Source: Candidatus Evtepia faecavium
Lineage (GTDB): Bacteria; Bacillota; Clostridia; Oscillospirales; Oscillospiraceae
DNA length: 51,424 nt
Reading direction: 5' to 3'
Assembly: GCA_019115545.1 (NCBI GenBank)
Contig: DXDK01000088.1
Location: 1 to 51,424, forward strand
The notes beneath the pieces are model-generated. The model was not told where the DNA came from. It did not search any database and saw only the letters and a program-made list of their open reading frames with translations. Below, in pieces: positions 7,347 to 14,089 of the stretch (the first letter of the stretch is position 1; every line of letters begins with the position of its first letter). The position numbers were made by a program, and so were the translations under genes.

Positions 7347-8093
7347 TCACTCCTTTCCCATATCCCGGATGACGTCCAGCAGCTGGTCCTGGAAGTGGAC
7401 CCGGTCCTGCTCCCCCTTGGCCAGCACCCGCCAGACCACCCCGTCCCGGAGGATGACCACCCGGTCACAGAAGGAGGCCGCGAAGGAGTCGTGGGTCACC
7501 ATGAGGATGGTGGCCCCCAGGGCCGCCCTGGCCTGCTGGAAGGCGTCGATCACCCGCCGGCTGGACTGGGAGTCCAGGTTGCCCGTGGGCTCGTCGGCCA
7601 GGATCAGCAGGGGGTGGTTGATGAGGGCCCGGGCCACGGCAGTGCGCTGCTTCTCGCCCCCGGAGATCTCCGCCGGGTACTTCTCCCGGAGGGGGGTGAG
7701 GCCAAAGACCTGGCAGAGCTGGTCAGCCCGCTCCTCCGCCCCGGGGCCGGCAGCGCCCCCGATGATGGCGGGCAGGAGGATGTTCTGCCGGACGGTGAGT
7801 CCGTCCAGCAGGAGGAAGTCCTGGAACACGAAGCCCAGCTGCTGGTTCCGGACGGCAGCCAGGGCGGCCTCGTCCAGGTCGGCCAGGGCGCGCTCCCCCA
7901 GAGTGATCCGCCCGCCGTCGGCGGGGAGGTAGCAGGAGATGCAGTGGAGCAGGGTGGTCTTGCCGGAGCCCGAGGGCCCCATCACCCCCACAAACTCCCC
8001 CTGGTCCACCGCCAGGGAGATCCCTTTCAGGACCTCGTAGGTGGTCTTCCCCACCTGGTAGGATTTGTGCAGGTTTTCTACGGTGAGCATCAT
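7347..8093 (-). CDS. ABC exporter ATP-binding protein, BceA/MacB type
   Basis: A 248-residue cytoplasmic ATPase that drives the permease encoded directly downstream. Walker A GPSGSGKTT (residues 39-47), a Q-loop at FVFQDFLLL, ABC signature SGGEKQR, Walker B LLILADEPTGNLDS and the H-loop MVTHD are all present. The LDS after Walker B and the length are typical of the BceA/LolD/MacB group. It starts with two Met codons in a row and either may be used. It probably forms one transcript with the permease, starting in the 8094-8350 region shared with the LytTR operon; I could not place the minus-strand promoter. Confidence 0.93.
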   Translation of the reverse strand: MMLTVENLHKSYQVGKTTYEVLKGISLAVDQGEFVGVMGPSGSGKTTLLHCISCYLPADGGRITLGERALADLDEAALAAVRNQQLGFVFQDFLLLDGLTVRQNILLPAIIGGAAGPGAEERADQLCQVFGLTPLREKYPAEISGGEKQRTAVARALINHPLLILADEPTGNLDSQSSRRVIDAFQQARAALGATILMVTHDSFAASFCDRVVILRDGVVWRVLAKGEQDRVHFQDQLLDVIRDMGKE

Positions 8094-8233
8094 GGGTATC
8101 CCGTCCTTTCTTGCGCCCCTTGAGGGCGGTTGGTTTTCGTCTTCACGGTACCCCCTTCCCCCGCCGGCCGCAACCGGGCCCGCTACAACCGGCGGATTTG
8201 GCGGCAGGTTTGGCGGGCCCGGCGAACGGGCCG

Positions 8234-8284
8234 GTCAAGTTTGACCGGTCTGCCGTCAACTTTGGCCGGGAGCCGGCCAACTTT
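8234..8284. promoter_or_regulatory. Three 21-bp-phased LytTR-type direct repeats
   Basis: GTCAAGTTT (8234), GTCAACTTT (8255) and GCCAACTTT (8276) start exactly 21 bp apart. On the minus strand they read AAACTTGAC, AAAGTTGAC and AAAGTTGGC, close to the known LytTR-domain consensus of 9-bp repeats 12-13 bp apart. Two nested palindromes, CCGGTCAA-N2-TTGACCGG (8231-8248) and TTGGCCGG-N3-CCGGCCAA (8262-8280), overlap them. The last repeat ends 3 bp before the -35 of the LytTR gene, a place suited to activation. Confidence 0.7.
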
Positions 8285-8287
8285 TCT

Positions 8288-8316
8288 TTGGCGGCGGCCC
8301 CGGGCTGTGGTACAAT
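8288..8316 (+). promoter_or_regulatory. Promoter of the LytTR/GHKL operon
   Basis: TTGGCG (8288-8293), 17 bp, TACAAT (8311-8316). The weak -35 next to the phased repeats fits an activator-dependent, autoregulated promoter. Confidence 0.65.
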
Positions 8317-8350
8317 CAGAGCAGAGATTTCCCACAAGGGAGGGATGCCC

Positions 8351-9067
8351 ATGCTGTGCATCGGGATCTGTGATGACAATTACGACGCCCGCCTGGCCCT
8401 GCGGAGCGCCCTGGAGCGGCTGCTGGAACCCCGGCAGGAGAAGGCCCGGATCCTGGAGTTCTCCTCCGGGGAGGGGCTGCTCCGCTGGCGGGACCGCCAC
8501 CCCGGGGAGCTCCACCTGGTCTTCCTGGACCTGGAGATGGACCAGCTGGACGGCATGGAGACCGCCCGCCGGCTCCGCCAGGCCGAGACGGGAATCCAGC
8601 TGGCCTTCGTCACGGGGTACGACAGCCACGTCTTTGAAGGCTACCAGGTAGGGGCCCTGGGATACCTGCTGAAACCGCCCAAGGAGGCCCAGCTGGCGGA
8701 CATTCTGGACCGGGCGGCCGCCGCCCTGACAAGGACGGAGGAAGCCTTCTTCCTCTGCCGCCGGGGGGAGGTCACCTATCGCATCCCCCAGCAGGAGATC
8801 CTCTACTTCGTCTCCAACCGCCGGCAGGTCACCTGCGTCACCCGGGAAAAGAGTTATGTCTTTTACGGCAAGCTGGACCAGGTGGCCCAGGAGGTGGGCT
8901 CCGGCTTCGTGCGCATCCACCAGCGCTACCTGGTCCGGGGCGGCGCCGTGGGCCAGGTAGCGGGGAGCCAGGTCTTTGTGGGGGACACGGTCCTCCCCAT
9001 CAGCCGCTCCTGCCAGCAGGGGGCCCTGCTGGCCCTCACCCGGGCCTCCCTGGAGGGGGACCTATGA
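8351..9067 (+). CDS. LytTR-family response regulator (AgrA-like)
   Basis: A 238-residue two-component response regulator. Residues 1-120 form a receiver domain: acidic pair D8/D9, phosphoacceptor D60 in VFLDLEMDQLDGM, and K108 in YLLKPP. Residues about 128-235 form a LytTR DNA-binding domain (GEVTYRIPQQEILYFVSN, then FVRIHQRYLV). I chose ATG 8351 because AAGGGAGGG sits 6 bases upstream; an in-frame ATG at 8345 is too close to that site. The gene overlaps the kinase gene by 4 bases (ATGA). Divergent from the BceAB-like exporter, which it probably regulates together with itself through the phased repeats upstream. No AgrD-like peptide gene is visible nearby. Confidence 0.93.
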   Translation: MLCIGICDDNYDARLALRSALERLLEPRQEKARILEFSSGEGLLRWRDRHPGELHLVFLDLEMDQLDGMETARRLRQAETGIQLAFVTGYDSHVFEGYQVGALGYLLKPPKEAQLADILDRAAAALTRTEEAFFLCRRGEVTYRIPQQEILYFVSNRRQVTCVTREKSYVFYGKLDQVAQEVGSGFVRIHQRYLVRGGAVGQVAGSQVFVGDTVLPISRSCQQGALLALTRASLEGDL

Positions 9068-10311
9068 CGCCCCCGGCCCTGGTGGAGCTGGCGGTCTGGC
9101 TGGCCGCCCTGCTGGGCAGCGGATACTTTTTATGCCGGATCCTCACCTGTTTTCTCACCCCCCGGCCCAATCTCCTGTGGAGGGGGATCCTCCTGGCCAC
9201 CCTGGGGCTCTCCTCCCATATGATCATCTGGATCGGGGATCCCAACATGCTCTATACCTTTCCCCTGTTTTTCCTGCTCCTCTTCCTGGGGACACGGGGG
9301 GACTGGGTGGGCCGGGTTGCGGTGATCCTCATCTTTTTCTCCCTGATCATGTCGGTCTCCGCCCTGCTGGACACCTATCCCTTTTCAGAAACCCGCCTGC
9401 CCTCCCAGATATGCCGGACGGTGATTTTCGGGCTGCTGTACCTTCTCCTCCGCCCCCGGCTGCCCCGGGAGACGGTCACCCTTCCCCGTCGGCTGTGGAA
9501 GCTCATCCTGGCCCTGTCCATGATGCCCTTGTGCGCCCTGGTGGCAGTGGTGCTGCTCTCCTCCCGGGTGTGGATCTCCCAGGAGGCCCACGCCATGGGG
9601 CTGACCCAGGGGCTGGTGGTCCTCCCCTTCACCCTGGCCACCGCGGTGGCGCTGCTCTTTGTGATCCTGGCCCTGGCCGACCACGAGGGGCTGGAGCAGG
9701 CCGTCCGCCTGGCGGGGCTGCGGGAGGTCTATTACCAGGGCCTGCAGCGGGAGCACCAGCAGCTGCGCACCCTTCGCCACGACCTGCGCAACCACGTCAC
9801 CGCCCTCCAAGGCCTTCTGGCCCAGGGGGAGGGCCAGCGGGCGCAGGCCTATCTGGACCAGCTGGTCCGCTCCCCTGCCCTGTCCGCCCAGCGGCGCTTC
9901 TGCGACAACGAGACGGCCAACGTGGTCCTCTCCGCCAAGGCCAAGGAGATGGAGGGGCGGGGACTGCGGGGGATCTTCCAGGTGGCCCTTCCCGCCCGGC
10001 TGCTGCTCTCCGACGCCGACCTGTGCGCCCTGCTGGGCAATGCCCTGGACAACGCCATGGAGGCCGCGGAGAAAAGCGAAGACCCGGTGATCCACCTCCG
10101 CTGCCGGGTGGAGAAGGGGCTGTTCATGCTCCAGGTGGAAAACGCCCTGGCCGGGGACGAGGCGCCGGACCTGGCCACCACCAAGGAGGATAAGACCGCC
10201 CACGGCTTCGGCCTGCCGGGAATGCGAGAGATCGCCCGGCGGTACGGCGGCTCCCTGGAGGTCACCGCCGCCCAGGGACGGTTTCTCCTCACCGCCTGCC
10301 TGCCCCAGTGA
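9064..10311 (+). CDS. Sensor histidine kinase, GHKL type (AgrC-like)
   Basis: A 415-residue membrane sensor kinase paired with the preceding LytTR regulator (ATGA overlap). The first about 200 residues hold six or so hydrophobic segments with very short loops, so the signal is probably sensed at or in the membrane. The phosphorylated His is H239 in LRHDLRNHVTAL; the ATP-binding region has the N-box LLGNALDNAMEAAE (N326, N330) and the G-box GFGLPGMREIARRYGG. This is the AgrC/GHKL class that usually reads cyclic peptides or cell-envelope stress. With a divergent BceAB-type exporter, an antimicrobial peptide is a reasonable guess for the signal. Confidence 0.92.
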   Translation: MTPPALVELAVWLAALLGSGYFLCRILTCFLTPRPNLLWRGILLATLGLSSHMIIWIGDPNMLYTFPLFFLLLFLGTRGDWVGRVAVILIFFSLIMSVSALLDTYPFSETRLPSQICRTVIFGLLYLLLRPRLPRETVTLPRRLWKLILALSMMPLCALVAVVLLSSRVWISQEAHAMGLTQGLVVLPFTLATAVALLFVILALADHEGLEQAVRLAGLREVYYQGLQREHQQLRTLRHDLRNHVTALQGLLAQGEGQRAQAYLDQLVRSPALSAQRRFCDNETANVVLSAKAKEMEGRGLRGIFQVALPARLLLSDADLCALLGNALDNAMEAAEKSEDPVIHLRCRVEKGLFMLQVENALAGDEAPDLATTKEDKTAHGFGLPGMREIARRYGGSLEVTAAQGRFLLTACLPQ

Positions 10312-10349
10312 AGAAAACGAAAAAAATTCTGTTGTTTCCCGGCGTTTCG

Positions 10350-10358
10350 TGCTATAAT
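10350..10358 (+). promoter_or_regulatory. Extended -10 promoter of the short GMP synthase gene
   Basis: TGCTATAAT, an extended -10, lies 52 bases before the ATG at 10411. A poorly spaced TTGTTT is at 10332. The same GTGCTATAAT string occurs at the purC promoter (35554-35563). Confidence 0.6.
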
Positions 10359-10410
10359 GGCTCCACAAACCAAACAACACCCAGTTTTTGCATCGAGGGA
10401 GGAATGGAAT

Positions 10411-11391
10411 ATGGCAGACAACAAGCGGCCGGAGTCCATGGCGCGGATCAACACCCCCGCCCTGGCGGAGGCCTTCATCCAGGAGCAGGTGGCCGCCATC
10501 CGGGAACAGGTGGGGGACAAAAAGGTCCTGCTGGCCCTGTCCGGCGGGGTGGACTCCTCTGTGGTGGCAGCCCTGCTCATCAAGGCGGTGGGCAAGCAGC
10601 TCACCTGCGTCCACGTCAACCACGGCCTGCTGCGCAAGGGCGAGCCGGAGCAGGTGGTGGAGGTCTTCCGCCACCAGATGGACGCCAACCTGGTCTATGT
10701 GGACGCGGTGGACCGCTTCCTGGACAAGCTGGCCGGGGTGGCCGACCCCGAGACCAAGCGGAAGATCATCGGCGCGGAGTTCATCCGGGTGTTTGAGGAG
10801 GAGGCCCGGAAGCTGGAGGGCATCCAGTTCCTGGCCCAGGGGACCATCTACCCCGACATCCTGGAGAGCGGCCCGGTGAAGGCCCACCACAACGTGGGCG
10901 GCCTGCCGGAGGACCTGCAGTTTGAACTGGTGGAGCCCCTGAAGTTCCTCTTTAAGGACGAGGTCCGCGTGGTGGGCAAGGCCCTGGGCCTGCCGGACAG
11001 CATGGTCTTCCGCCAGCCCTTCCCCGGCCCCGGCCTGGGGGTGCGGTGCCTGGGGGCCATCACCCGGGACCGGCTGGAGGCTGTACGGGAGTCCGACGCC
11101 ATCCTCCGGGAGGAGTTTGCCAAGAACGGCCTGGAGGGCAAGGTGTGGCAGTACTTCACCGTGGTGCCCGACTTCAAGTCCACCGGCATCCGGGACAACG
11201 CCCGCACCTTTGACTGGCCGGTGATCATCCGTGCGGTCAACACCGTGGACGCCATGACCGCCACCGTGGAGGACGTCCCCTTCTCCCTGCTGCAGCACCT
11301 CACCGCCCGGATCACGGCGGAGGTGAAGGGAGTCAACCGGGTCCTCTTCGACCTGACGCCCAAGCCCAGCGGCACCATTGAGTGGGAGTGA
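10411..11391 (+). CDS. GMP synthase ATP-pyrophosphatase subunit-like protein (no glutaminase domain)
   Basis: A 326-residue protein equal to the C-terminal two thirds of GMP synthase: ATP-PPase domain with SGGVDSS (44-50), then [23 protein letters not shown] and the dimerisation domain ending GTIEWE. The start at 10411 has GAGGGAGGA upstream, so the missing amidotransferase domain is not a start-site error. It would make GMP from XMP, ATP and ammonia, or need a separate GATase as in the archaeal GuaAa/GuaAb pair; no GATase gene is beside it. A complete two-domain guaA lies at 19614-21155. The last 12 coding bases plus 8 bases after the stop recur at 18483-18502. Confidence 0.9.
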   Translation: MADNKRPESMARINTPALAEAFIQEQVAAIREQVGDKKVLLALSGGVDSSVVAALLIKAVGKQLTCVHVNHGLLRKGEPEQVVEVFRHQMDANLVYVDAVDRFLDKLAGVADPETKRKIIGAEFIRVFEEEARKLEGIQFLAQGTIYPDILESGPVKAHHNVGGLPEDLQFELVEPLKFLFKDEVRVVGKALGLPDSMVFRQPFPGPGLGVRCLGAITRDRLEAVRESDAILREEFAKNGLEGKVWQYFTVVPDFKSTGIRDNARTFDWPVIIRAVNTVDAMTATVEDVPFSLLQHLTARITAEVKGVNRVLFDLTPKPSGTIEWE

Positions 11392-11404
11392 CCCTCCCCA
11401 TACG

Positions 11405-11433
11405 AAAGCCCCCCAGGGATCCTGGGGGGCTTT
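11405..11433 (+). terminator. Terminator after the short GMP synthase gene
   Basis: AAAGCCCCCCAGG (11405-11417) pairs perfectly with CCTGGGGGGCTTT (11421-11433). The T-run is short. Confidence 0.75.
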
Positions 11434-11446
11434 CCTGCCATTCCGG

Positions 11447-11472
11447 CACGGAAAAGCGTTTTCCCTTTACAG
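11447..11472 (-). repeat. Short interspersed repeat, copy 1 (inverted)
   Basis: Read on the minus strand this 26-mer matches 12468-12493 at 22 of 26 positions, including a 13-base perfect block CTGTAAAGGGAAA. The two copies face each other around the HD-hydrolase and HMA genes. Confidence 0.5.
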
Positions 11473-11514
11473 AGATTTTCCCCAGACATGTTTCACAGGA
11501 AGTGAGGAACCCCT

Positions 11515-11943
11515 ATGATCGACACCCCTCTCACCCGCCGGGCGTTGAAACTGGCCCGGGCCGCCCACCAGGGCCAGGTGGACAAAGCCGGCGTGCCCTA
11601 TCTCCACCACCCCTGCCGCCTGGCGGAGGGGATGCCCGATGAGATCACCACCTGCGTGGCCCTCCTCCACGATGTCCTGGAGGACACCCCGGTTACGTTG
11701 GCCCAGCTGGAGAGGGACTTTCCACCAGAGGTCACCCAGGCGGTGGCCCGCCTCACCCGCCCGGCGGGGATGGATTACTTTGCCTACGTGGCCTCCCTGA
11801 AGAATCACCCCATCGCCCGGCTGGTGAAGCAGGCCGACTTGGCCCACAACAGCGACGAGGGCCGCCTGGCTGCCCTCCCTCCCGAGGAGCGGGCAAGGCT
11901 GCGGGAGAAATACGCCCGGGCCAAGGCCATTCTGGAGGATTGA
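11515..11943 (+). CDS. Small HD-domain phosphohydrolase (SpoT/MESH1-like)
   Basis: A 142-residue stand-alone HD domain. The metal-binding residues are visible as HQGQ near the start, YLHHP, LLHDVLEDT (the HD pair) and DLAHNSD, the same order as in the hydrolase half of RelA/SpoT and in the small MESH1-type enzymes. It may cleave ppGpp or another nucleotide, but the RelA/SpoT substrate loops cannot be judged by eye and many such small HD proteins are uncharacterised. It has a GGAAGTGAGG ribosome site, stands alone between a terminator and the promoter of the HMA gene, and has core-like codon use. Confidence 0.85.
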   Translation: MIDTPLTRRALKLARAAHQGQVDKAGVPYLHHPCRLAEGMPDEITTCVALLHDVLEDTPVTLAQLERDFPPEVTQAVARLTRPAGMDYFAYVASLKNHPIARLVKQADLAHNSDEGRLAALPPEERARLREKYARAKAILED

Positions 11944-11975
11944 CTCCCCTTCCCGGAAAAATTTTTCCTTCCCCC

Positions 11976-12029
11976 TGGACAGGGCTTCCGTTGTGTGCTA
12001 TACTGACCCCAGAAGTTAGCGAAAGCTAA
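11976..12029 (+). promoter_or_regulatory. Promoter and palindromic operator of the HMA gene
   Basis: TGGACA (11976-11981), 17 bp, TATACT (11999-12004). The palindrome TTAGC-GAAA-GCTAA (12016-12029) covers the first transcribed bases. The same palindrome, reverse-complemented (TTAGC-TTTC-GCTAA), overlaps the promoter of the AraC gene at 12574-12587. The shape resembles DtxR/IdeR-type metal-regulator sites; the binding protein is not identified. Confidence 0.7.
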
Positions 12030-12056
12030 TTGCAAAATCACTTTGGAGGGATTTCC

Positions 12057-12422
12057 ATGGGCACCGCAATCGTTGTCATCGTCATCGCGCTGATCTGTGT
12101 TTACGCCATTTACAGCTATGGCAAAAAGCTCCGCCGGGGCGGTGGATGCTGCGGCGACCACGACCCCGTGGAAAGGAAAGGGAAAGTGGCGGACCGCAAC
12201 AAGAGGCACTACCCCTATACCGTCACCCTGGACATCGATGGGATGACCTGTTCCAACTGCTCCCGCCGGGTGGAGAATGCCCTGAATGGGTTGGACGGCG
12301 TGTGGGCCAAGGTGGATCTGGGCGCCCACAAGGCCACCGTCCGCCTGAAGCAGGAACCCGACGAGGCGGCCCTCCGGGCCGCGGTCCGGGGGGCGGGGTA
12401 CACGGTGACGTCCATCCAGTGA
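12057..12422 (+). CDS. Membrane-anchored heavy-metal-associated (HMA) protein
   Basis: A 121-residue protein with one N-terminal membrane helix (about residues 4-21), a short Gly/Cys linker GGGCCGDHD like FeoB-associated Cys-rich proteins, and a C-terminal HMA domain (about 53-120) with the metal-binding GMTCSNC loop (C65 and C68). It probably holds Cu(I), Zn or a similar soft metal at the inner face of the membrane and may hand it to the P-type ATPase of this locus. The start at 12057 follows TTGGAGGG. It is controlled by the palindrome at 12016-12029, shared with the AraC gene. The fusion of an FeoB-associated-like anchor to an HMA domain is notable. Confidence 0.85.
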   Translation: MGTAIVVIVIALICVYAIYSYGKKLRRGGGCCGDHDPVERKGKVADRNKRHYPYTVTLDIDGMTCSNCSRRVENALNGLDGVWAKVDLGAHKATVRLKQEPDEAALRAAVRGAGYTVTSIQ

Positions 12423-12467
12423 ACGGCGAAACTTCCCCGGGAACCCCGTCGTTTTCCATGGATATTC

Positions 12468-12493
12468 CTGTAAAGGGAAACCCCTTTTCACTG
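12468..12493 (+). repeat. Short interspersed repeat, copy 2
   Basis: Matches the reverse complement of 11447-11472 at 22 of 26 positions. Part of a 184-base gap (12423-12606) that otherwise holds only the AraC promoter. Confidence 0.5.
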
Positions 12494-12562
12494 AAAGTTT
12501 CGCAGTATCCACCGCCTTTCGGTTTCGATCCCATCCAGCCAATCCAATGGATGCGTTTTTTC

Positions 12563-12590
12563 TTGTCCGAAAGTTAGCTTTCGCTAATAT
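12563..12590 (+). promoter_or_regulatory. AraC gene promoter overlapped by the shared metal-type palindrome
   Basis: TTGTCC (12563-12568), 16 bp, TAATAT (12585-12590). The palindrome TTAGC-TTTC-GCTAA (12574-12587) covers the spacer and the -10, so binding there should repress. It is the exact reverse complement of the one before the HMA gene. Confidence 0.65.
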
Positions 12591-12606
12591 CAAAGGAGGT
12601 CATTCC

Positions 12607-13503
12607 ATGCCGGAGCTTCCCATGGCGCACATTCCCTGGTCCTACTCCCTGCCCGGCCTCCGGGTGTGGGAGGTGGAGGGAGTCCCCTCGCCCCCCTGGT
12701 GGCAGGAGGTCCTTGCCGCCCCCCTCTCCCTTTTGTTCTGCCAGGCAGGCGGGGTGGAGATCACCCTGGAACACGGTCAGGTCATTGACGCAAAGCAGCA
12801 GGACATCCTGCTCCTCTCCCAGGCCGCCCCGGTCCAGGGGCTCCAGGGAACCGGGCCGGTCCGCCAGCAGCAGATCCAGATGACCCTGGAGCGGGAGGAG
12901 CTGCTGGAGCCGCTGCTGGACCTCTGGTCGGTTCCCGGCTCCCGGCTCCAGGCCAGGGAGGTTTTGGCGGCTCTCCACGCCCATGGAGGGTGGCTCCTCT
13001 TCCCCGGGGGGCTTTGGAGCAGCGCCTTTTTCTCCCAGCTGGAGGACCTCCCCCCGGAGGCCCGGGGGGAATACTGCGTGATGAAGAGCGTGGAGCTGCT
13101 CTACCTCCTGTGCGGGGAGGGGCTTCGCCCTGTAGAGCAGCCCTGCAGCCGGCGGTACTGGGACCAGGACCAGATCGACGCCATCCGCCAGGCCCACGAC
13201 TACATGCTCTCCCACATCAGCCAGCCCATGACCATTGAGAGCCTGGCCCACCGGTTTCACATCTCCGGCACCTTTCTGAAGGAGGGGTTTCGGCAGATGT
13301 ACGGGCTGTCCACCCGGAAATTCCTCCAGGCCCGGCGGATGGACCTGGCCGCCGACCTTCTCCGCCACACCAACCAAACGGTGCTCCAGGTGGCCACAGC
13401 GGTGGGATACGAGAGCGCCAGCCAGTTTTCCCAAATCTTCAAGCGGCACTACAAGCTCCCCCCTGCCCAGTACCGCCGGCAGCTTTCGAAACGAAATGTC
13501 TGA
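12607..13503 (+). CDS. AraC-family transcriptional regulator
   Basis: A 298-residue regulator. The C-terminal about 100 residues form the AraC double helix-turn-helix (MTIESLAHRFHISGTFLKEGF, then VATAVGYESASQFSQIFKRHYK); the N-terminal 190 residues are a poorly conserved sensor region with VEITLEHGQVIDAKQQDILLL, of the type seen in iron/siderophore-responsive AraC proteins. Start at 12607, preceded by AAAGGAGGT. Its promoter carries the palindrome shared with the HMA gene. The next promoter (-10 at 13553) has a weak -35, suggesting that this protein activates the small-peptide/DUF6110/P-type ATPase genes downstream. Confidence 0.92.
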   Translation: MPELPMAHIPWSYSLPGLRVWEVEGVPSPPWWQEVLAAPLSLLFCQAGGVEITLEHGQVIDAKQQDILLLSQAAPVQGLQGTGPVRQQQIQMTLEREELLEPLLDLWSVPGSRLQAREVLAALHAHGGWLLFPGGLWSSAFFSQLEDLPPEARGEYCVMKSVELLYLLCGEGLRPVEQPCSRRYWDQDQIDAIRQAHDYMLSHISQPMTIESLAHRFHISGTFLKEGFRQMYGLSTRKFLQARRMDLAADLLRHTNQTVLQVATAVGYESASQFSQIFKRHYKLPPAQYRRQLSKRNV

Positions 13504-13552
13504 AACCACAAATCCCCGACGGAATCGGTATGCTTTCCAGGGCAAGAGACGG

Positions 13553-13558
13553 TATACT
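13553..13558 (+). promoter_or_regulatory. -10 element of the DUF6110/P-type ATPase genes
   Basis: TATACT, 45 bases before the TTG start of the 26-residue peptide. No recognisable -35 at 16-18 bp, as expected for an activator-dependent promoter. Confidence 0.5.
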
Positions 13559-13602
13559 AAACAGGTTCCCAAAATCCCCTTCGGGAGAGGAGGTGTATCC
13601 CG

Positions 13603-13683
13603 TTGAAAAAGCATCGATTTTGGGCGTGGAGCGCGATATTCTGTATGCTCATGGTGATGATCACCGGGTACCGGCGCAAGTGA
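13603..13683 (+). CDS. 26-residue membrane peptide
   Basis: A very short gene starting at TTG with GAGAGGAGGTG upstream and ending TGA at 13683. The peptide has a basic start (MKKHRFWAW), a hydrophobic middle with four Met (FCMLMVMITGY) and a basic end (RRK), so it should span the membrane once. It lies directly before the DUF6110-like gene and the P-type ATPase. I recall near-identical short peptides (MKKHxFWAW) at similar loci in other clostridia, which argues against chance. Possibly an accessory subunit or a metal-binding (Met/Cys) peptide of the transporter. The function is not known. Confidence 0.72.
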   Translation: MKKHRFWAWSAIFCMLMVMITGYRRK

Positions 13684-13723
13684 TATTGTAAAGTATTTTT
13701 ACTACACAGGAGGTTTTAGAAAA

Positions 13724-13996
13724 ATGGGTTCCTACCAAGCTCTTGCTCTCTTTGCCGGCGGTGTGCTCTTTGGCTCCGCTGGCATCAAACTGCTCTCCAG
13801 CAAGGACGCCAAGAAGGCGTACATCCACACCACCGCCGCCGCTCTGCGGATGAAGGACTGCGTCATGGAGACGGCGACTACCATCCAGGAAAACGCCGCC
13901 GACATCCTGGCCAGCGCCAAGGATCTCAACGAGGCCCGGGCCGCCCAGGAGGACCAGGAGGACGTGGCAGAGGACACCGCCCCGGAAAATACCTGA
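13724..13996 (+). CDS. DUF6110-like small membrane protein
   Basis: A 90-residue protein with a glycine-rich hydrophobic N-terminus (LALFAGGVLFGSAGIKLLSS, about residues 6-25), then SKDAKKAYIHTTAAALRMKDCVMETATTI and a helical, acidic tail (DQEDVAEDTAPENT). This matches the small family I know as DUF6110, found beside heavy-metal P-type ATPases in clostridia. It has a strong AGGAGG ribosome site and lies 40 bases after the 26-residue peptide and 93 bases before the ATPase. Membrane-anchored with a cytoplasmic helix; probably an assembly or regulatory partner of the ATPase. Function unproven. Confidence 0.82.
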   Translation: MGSYQALALFAGGVLFGSAGIKLLSSKDAKKAYIHTTAAALRMKDCVMETATTIQENAADILASAKDLNEARAAQEDQEDVAEDTAPENT

Positions 13997-14089
13997 CAAG
14001 GAAAATTACTTTCCTATCATTTATTTACAAGGAAAATGCAGAGGGTGCTGTGGCTCTCTCTGTTTCCCTTTCCCGTTGGAGGTGTTCCT

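Noticed and set aside
8094..8350. AgrD-like peptide gene beside the LytTR/GHKL pair
   Set aside because: No short frame with ribosome site and a Cys-containing pheromone core was found there.
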